Assembly: GCA_045654645.1 (NCBI GenBank)
Contig: JAZONR010000054.1
Span: forward strand, 1 to 25,360
Direction of reading: 5' to 3'
Length of the DNA stretch: 25,360 nt
Source of the DNA: HGM04593 sp045654645
GTDB taxonomy: Bacteria; Bacteroidota; Bacteroidia; Bacteroidales; Bacteroidaceae
Each line of letters begins with the position of its first letter. Position 1 is the stretch's first letter. This document shows positions 22,594 to 25,360 of this stretch, piece after piece. The notes under the pieces are model-generated. The model had not been told where the DNA came from. It made no database searches and saw nothing but the letters and a program-made list of their open reading frames with translations. The position numbers and the translations under genes are program-made.

Positions 22594-23838
22594 ATGATAA
22601 AGAGAGTATTGTACATAACACTTGCAATATCAATGGCTGCTTGCGGCTCTGCAAGGAAGGGAGCAGGAGTAACAACGCCCGCAGAGAGTGCAACAAAAGA
22701 TAGCACCTCTGTTGCCGGCAGTTCCGCAAATACAGAGAAGGCTGTTGATGCAGGAAATAGGTTCTGGGGCAAGCTGTTGGGCGAGGCCTGCAGAGAGCTC
22801 AAGCAGGAGAACATCTGCCTGTCGCCATTGAGCGCGCAGTTTGCAATGGCAATGGTTGCCAACGGCGCCGAAGGAGATACCAAGCAGCAGATATGCGACG
22901 CAATGCAGCTTGGCAACGATGCCAACACACGCAGCAGAAGCCTTTTGAATGACATTGGTGCCAAAACTGTTTGGAGCGAGAATTGCGATGTGAGAATTGC
23001 AAACTCCATCTGGATTAAAAAGGATTTTAATGTCAGAAAGAAGTTCATTGAAACGAACAAAGAGTCTTTTGATGCAGTTGTTGAAAGTGTCGAGTTCAAC
23101 CAGGAGGCTGTCAAACGTGTCAATGAGTGGTGCAAGGAGAACACCAACGGCAAAATCCCTACAATACTCGACCGCTTCACCGAGAGCGACAGGATGCTCC
23201 TTATAAATGCACTCTACTTCAAGGCAGCGTGGAGCAAGCCCTTTCAAGAGCACAACACAACCGACAAGAAATTCACCACAGAAAAGGGGGAAGAGATAAA
23301 AGTACCCACTATGATGATGCGCTCCAACGAGACATTCTACAAGGATGATGTTGTAGCAATGGTTGCAAAGAGATTACAGGGCGGCTACAGTATGCTGTTT
23401 ATATTGCCCGGAGCAGACGTCAAATGCGATGAGGCAGCCGAATATGTTGCAAACGATTTCAATGGTTTCCTGCAAAAGATGGAAGTGTGCGATGTAACCC
23501 TCTCACTCCCCAAGTTTTCAACCGATTTTGGAACGAGCCTTAAACCGATACTTGAGAAGCTTGGCATAAAAAGAGCCTTTGGGAACGACGCACAGTTCGA
23601 CAAAATCTCGGATGAGCCTTTATTCATAAGTGATGTTGTGCAAAAGACCTACATCAACGTGAACGAGAAGGGAACAGAAGCTGCAGCCGTAACAATGGCC
23701 ATTACCGGTGCCCTCTCAATGAAGGCCCCAAAGATTGAGATTATAACCTTTGACCGCCCATTCATATATGCCATAATAAAGGAGAACTGCAATGAGATTC
23801 TCTTTACCGGCAAGGTGGGCAACCCTATTGCAAAATAA
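22594..23838 (+). CDS. Serpin-family lipoprotein (serine protease inhibitor)
   Basis: The 414-residue protein has a signal peptide with a lipobox-like SMAAC (lipidated Cys17), then a Ser/Thr/Ala-rich linker (18-48), then a serpin fold (about 50-414). Recognisable serpin blocks are NICLSPLSAQFAMAMVANGAEGDT (73-96), IANSIWIKKDF, LLINALYFKAAWSKPF (202-217), TYINVNEKGTEAAAVT (352-367, the hinge) and FDRPFIYAII with ILFTGKVGNP at the end. The hinge has small residues at P12-P9 (AAAV), as in inhibitory serpins. Counting from P15 Gly360 places P1-P1' at Leu374-Ser375, which would favour chymotrypsin-, cathepsin G- or elastase-like proteases. Such a lipoprotein would be tethered to the outer membrane or inner leaflet. 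It is 25 bp after rseP and 13 bp before the phosphatase gene. Confidence 0.92.
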   Translation: MIKRVLYITLAISMAACGSARKGAGVTTPAESATKDSTSVAGSSANTEKAVDAGNRFWGKLLGEACRELKQENICLSPLSAQFAMAMVANGAEGDTKQQICDAMQLGNDANTRSRSLLNDIGAKTVWSENCDVRIANSIWIKKDFNVRKKFIETNKESFDAVVESVEFNQEAVKRVNEWCKENTNGKIPTILDRFTESDRMLLINALYFKAAWSKPFQEHNTTDKKFTTEKGEEIKVPTMMMRSNETFYKDDVVAMVAKRLQGGYSMLFILPGADVKCDEAAEYVANDFNGFLQKMEVCDVTLSLPKFSTDFGTSLKPILEKLGIKRAFGNDAQFDKISDEPLFISDVVQKTYINVNEKGTEAAAVTMAITGALSMKAPKIEIITFDRPFIYAIIKENCNEILFTGKVGNPIAK

Positions 23839-23851
23839 AAAAGAGGATGAT

Positions 23852-25195
23852 ATGAGACGAATTTTAGGAATATTCTCACTGCTGCTTTTTACAGCGGTGT
23901 GTTATGCACAACCAAAGTATATATTTTATTTCATAGGTGATGGTATGGGTCCCTCACACGTTCTCGCAACAGAGCTGTACCTTGGCGAGCTTCAGGGCGT
24001 CATAGGCCGCCCACAGAAACTTCTGTTTACACAATTCCCCGAGAGCGCCTTTGTAACAACATTCTCTGCAAGCAACGGAGTTACCGACTCTGCAGCGTCG
24101 GGCACGGCACTTTCAACAGGCAGCAAAACGAGCAATGGCCGCATTGGCACTGATGTAAACGGCAATAACCTCTATAGCGTGGCACTCGACGCAAAGCAGT
24201 GTGGAATGGCTGTGGGCATTGCAACAACAGTGTGCATCAACCACGCCACCCCATCGGCCTTTTATGCCCACAACGACAGCCGCCACAACTATCACGAAAT
24301 TGCACAGTGGATGCTGAAGAGCGATTATGATTTCTATGCCGGTGGCGATGCAAAATGCAGCACCGAACAGCGCAAAGACCTCTATGAGAGAGCCGAGAAA
24401 CAGGGCTACACCATTGCACGTGGATATGATGATTATGAGGCAAAAGCCAAAAAGGCCGACAAGATGATGCTCTATCAGAAGAGTGTTGCCGAAGATATTC
24501 CATACACCATTGACCGCACGGCAGAAGACCTCACCCTTGCCCAAATAACCAAGGCCGGCATCGACTTTCTAAAGAAGAAGAGCAAACGCGGTTTCTTTAT
24601 GATGATAGAGGGTGGCAAAATTGACTATGCCTCACACAGCGATGACGCGGCCACAATGATACAGGAGGTGCTCGACTTCAATGCGGCTATTGCCGAGGCA
24701 TACGAGTTCTACAAAAAGCACAAGGATGAGACTCTCATCATTGTAACAGCCGACCACGAAACAGGCGGCATTGTTCTGGGTTACACTGGGCAGTATAAGC
24801 TAAACCTGAAAGCCCTATCTTCACAGAAAGTGAGTGTAGACAAGCTCACAGCAATGCTCAAAGAGCTTAATAAAACCACCTGGGGCGAAATAACACGCAT
24901 TGTGAAGGAGAATATTGGCGTTGAGCCACGCGGCAACCACGGCAGCGAGGAGCCTGTTGAGATGACAAGCAACCTTGCAAGCAATATTGCCAATGAAGCA
25001 ATCTATGACCTCAACCGCCAGGCGCTTCTCTCGTGGGCAAGCGGCAACCACTCGGGAACATTCGTTCCTCTCTTTGCCATAGGCGAGGATGCCGACAAGT
25101 TCAACGGAGTAATAGACAACACAGATATACCGCTGACACTCAGAAGTTTCTTTGTGGACAAATCCCCCAAGAAGAAGAGCGGTAAAAAAGAGTAA
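23852..25195 (+). CDS. Exported alkaline phosphatase
   Basis: This zinc/magnesium phosphomonoesterase releases inorganic phosphate. The ATG at 23852 starts a clear Sec signal peptide (MRRILG, hydrophobic core, CYA|Q, cleavage near Ala19), giving 447 residues. The frame extends 20 codons further into the serpin gene, which I reject. Motifs are FIGDGMGPSH at 27-36 (Asp30), VTDSAASGTA at 77-86 (nucleophile Ser80), NHATPSAFYAH, MMIEGGKIDYASHSDD, VTADHETGG and GNHSGTFVPLF near the C-terminus with the last zinc His. All match the PhoA-type family. The C-terminus is Lys-rich (SPKKKSGKKE). As last gene of the long operon it appears to be expressed constitutively with envelope genes rather than from a phosphate-regulated promoter. 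Confidence 0.94.
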   Translation: MRRILGIFSLLLFTAVCYAQPKYIFYFIGDGMGPSHVLATELYLGELQGVIGRPQKLLFTQFPESAFVTTFSASNGVTDSAASGTALSTGSKTSNGRIGTDVNGNNLYSVALDAKQCGMAVGIATTVCINHATPSAFYAHNDSRHNYHEIAQWMLKSDYDFYAGGDAKCSTEQRKDLYERAEKQGYTIARGYDDYEAKAKKADKMMLYQKSVAEDIPYTIDRTAEDLTLAQITKAGIDFLKKKSKRGFFMMIEGGKIDYASHSDDAATMIQEVLDFNAAIAEAYEFYKKHKDETLIIVTADHETGGIVLGYTGQYKLNLKALSSQKVSVDKLTAMLKELNKTTWGEITRIVKENIGVEPRGNHGSEEPVEMTSNLASNIANEAIYDLNRQALLSWASGNHSGTFVPLFAIGEDADKFNGVIDNTDIPLTLRSFFVDKSPKKKSGKKE

Positions 25196-25220
25196 AGAGC
25201 TGCTCAAACAATATAAGGAG

Positions 25221-25253
25221 AGGGTGACCCAAAAGTAGAAATTGGGTTACCCT
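25221..25253 (+). terminator. Probable terminator of the tsaB-phosphatase operon
   Basis: AGGGTGACCCAA (25221-25232) pairs with TTGGGTTACCCT (25242-25253), 12 bp with one G-U pair and a 9-base loop. A pyrimidine-rich tail (TCTTCATTTTATTATTT) follows. It lies 25 bp beyond the phosphatase stop. The T-run is interrupted, so efficiency is uncertain. Confidence 0.6.
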
Positions 25254-25302
25254 TCTTCATTTTATTATTTCATCGTTCAAATTGCCGTATGATAATAAAA
25301 AT

Positions 25303-25337
25303 ATAGCTATTCCATTGAAAAACATTGGAATAGCTAT
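25303..25337. repeat. Perfect 12-bp hairpin near the right edge
   Basis: ATAGCTATTCCA (25303-25314) and its complement (25326-25337) flank an 11-base A-rich loop. TGTTTGTTTGG follows. It could be a second terminator or the terminator of a gene to the right on the minus strand. The window ends 23 bases later, so I cannot decide. Confidence 0.6.
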
Positions 25338-25360
25338 TGTTTGTTTGGGGAATTTTTATT

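Overview
The window looks like a chromosomal segment from a member of the Bacteroidales (Bacteroidota), probably a gut lineage. Support comes from promoter elements of the TAnnTTTG type, the linked set DUF4290-murA-rimM-M23-dxr-rseP, a MurA with Asp at the catalytic Cys position, and a GH109 enzyme, a DUF3472 protein and a DUF805 protein typical of that phylum. I cannot fix the family or species. No rRNA, tRNA, CRISPR array, insertion sequence or phage gene is visible.

Layout. 1-315 is non-coding, with two exact 56-bp direct repeats at the left edge. 316-8860 is a minus-strand aromatic amino acid block. Read in transcription order it is aroF, tyrA, aroB, aroA, pheA, nearly gapless, then a 309-bp spacer with a 13-bp inverted repeat, then aroQ, the NAD(P)HX repair enzyme and a BASS-family membrane transporter. 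The block covers DAHP synthesis, dehydroquinate synthase and dehydratase, EPSP synthase and both branch enzymes to phenylalanine and tyrosine. Shikimate dehydrogenase, shikimate kinase and chorismate synthase are not in the window. 8861-9370 is a divergent control region. On the plus strand it carries a good promoter and a leader of about 185 nt with at least three well-formed hairpins, ahead of a small double-zinc-ribbon/DUF805 membrane protein (9371-9871). A strong two-way terminator separates that gene from the convergent GH109-like gene (9937-11616).

11806-15775 is a minus-strand operon: yicC, gmk, nadD, a secreted MORN-repeat protein and a secreted DUF3472 protein. 15776-15995 is a divergent promoter region with a 21-bp operator-like palindrome lying on the yicC -7 element. 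15996-25195 is a nine-gene plus-strand operon: tsaB, DUF4290, murA, rimM, a degenerate M23 peptidase-like membrane protein, dxr, rseP, a lipoprotein serpin and a secreted alkaline phosphatase. It mixes tRNA modification, ribosome maturation, peptidoglycan and isoprenoid precursor synthesis, envelope proteolysis and surface or periplasmic proteins. Two hairpins follow it at the right edge.

Most genes are housekeeping. The items most worth follow-up are the structured leader of the DUF805 gene (I recall a candidate RNA motif named after DUF805 genes in Bacteroidota, so it may be a described but uncharacterised element), the M23 protein that has lost its catalytic histidines, the serpin with a predicted P1 leucine beside RseP and a phosphatase, the Ala/Lys-rich tail on the GH109 protein, and the yicC/tsaB palindrome.
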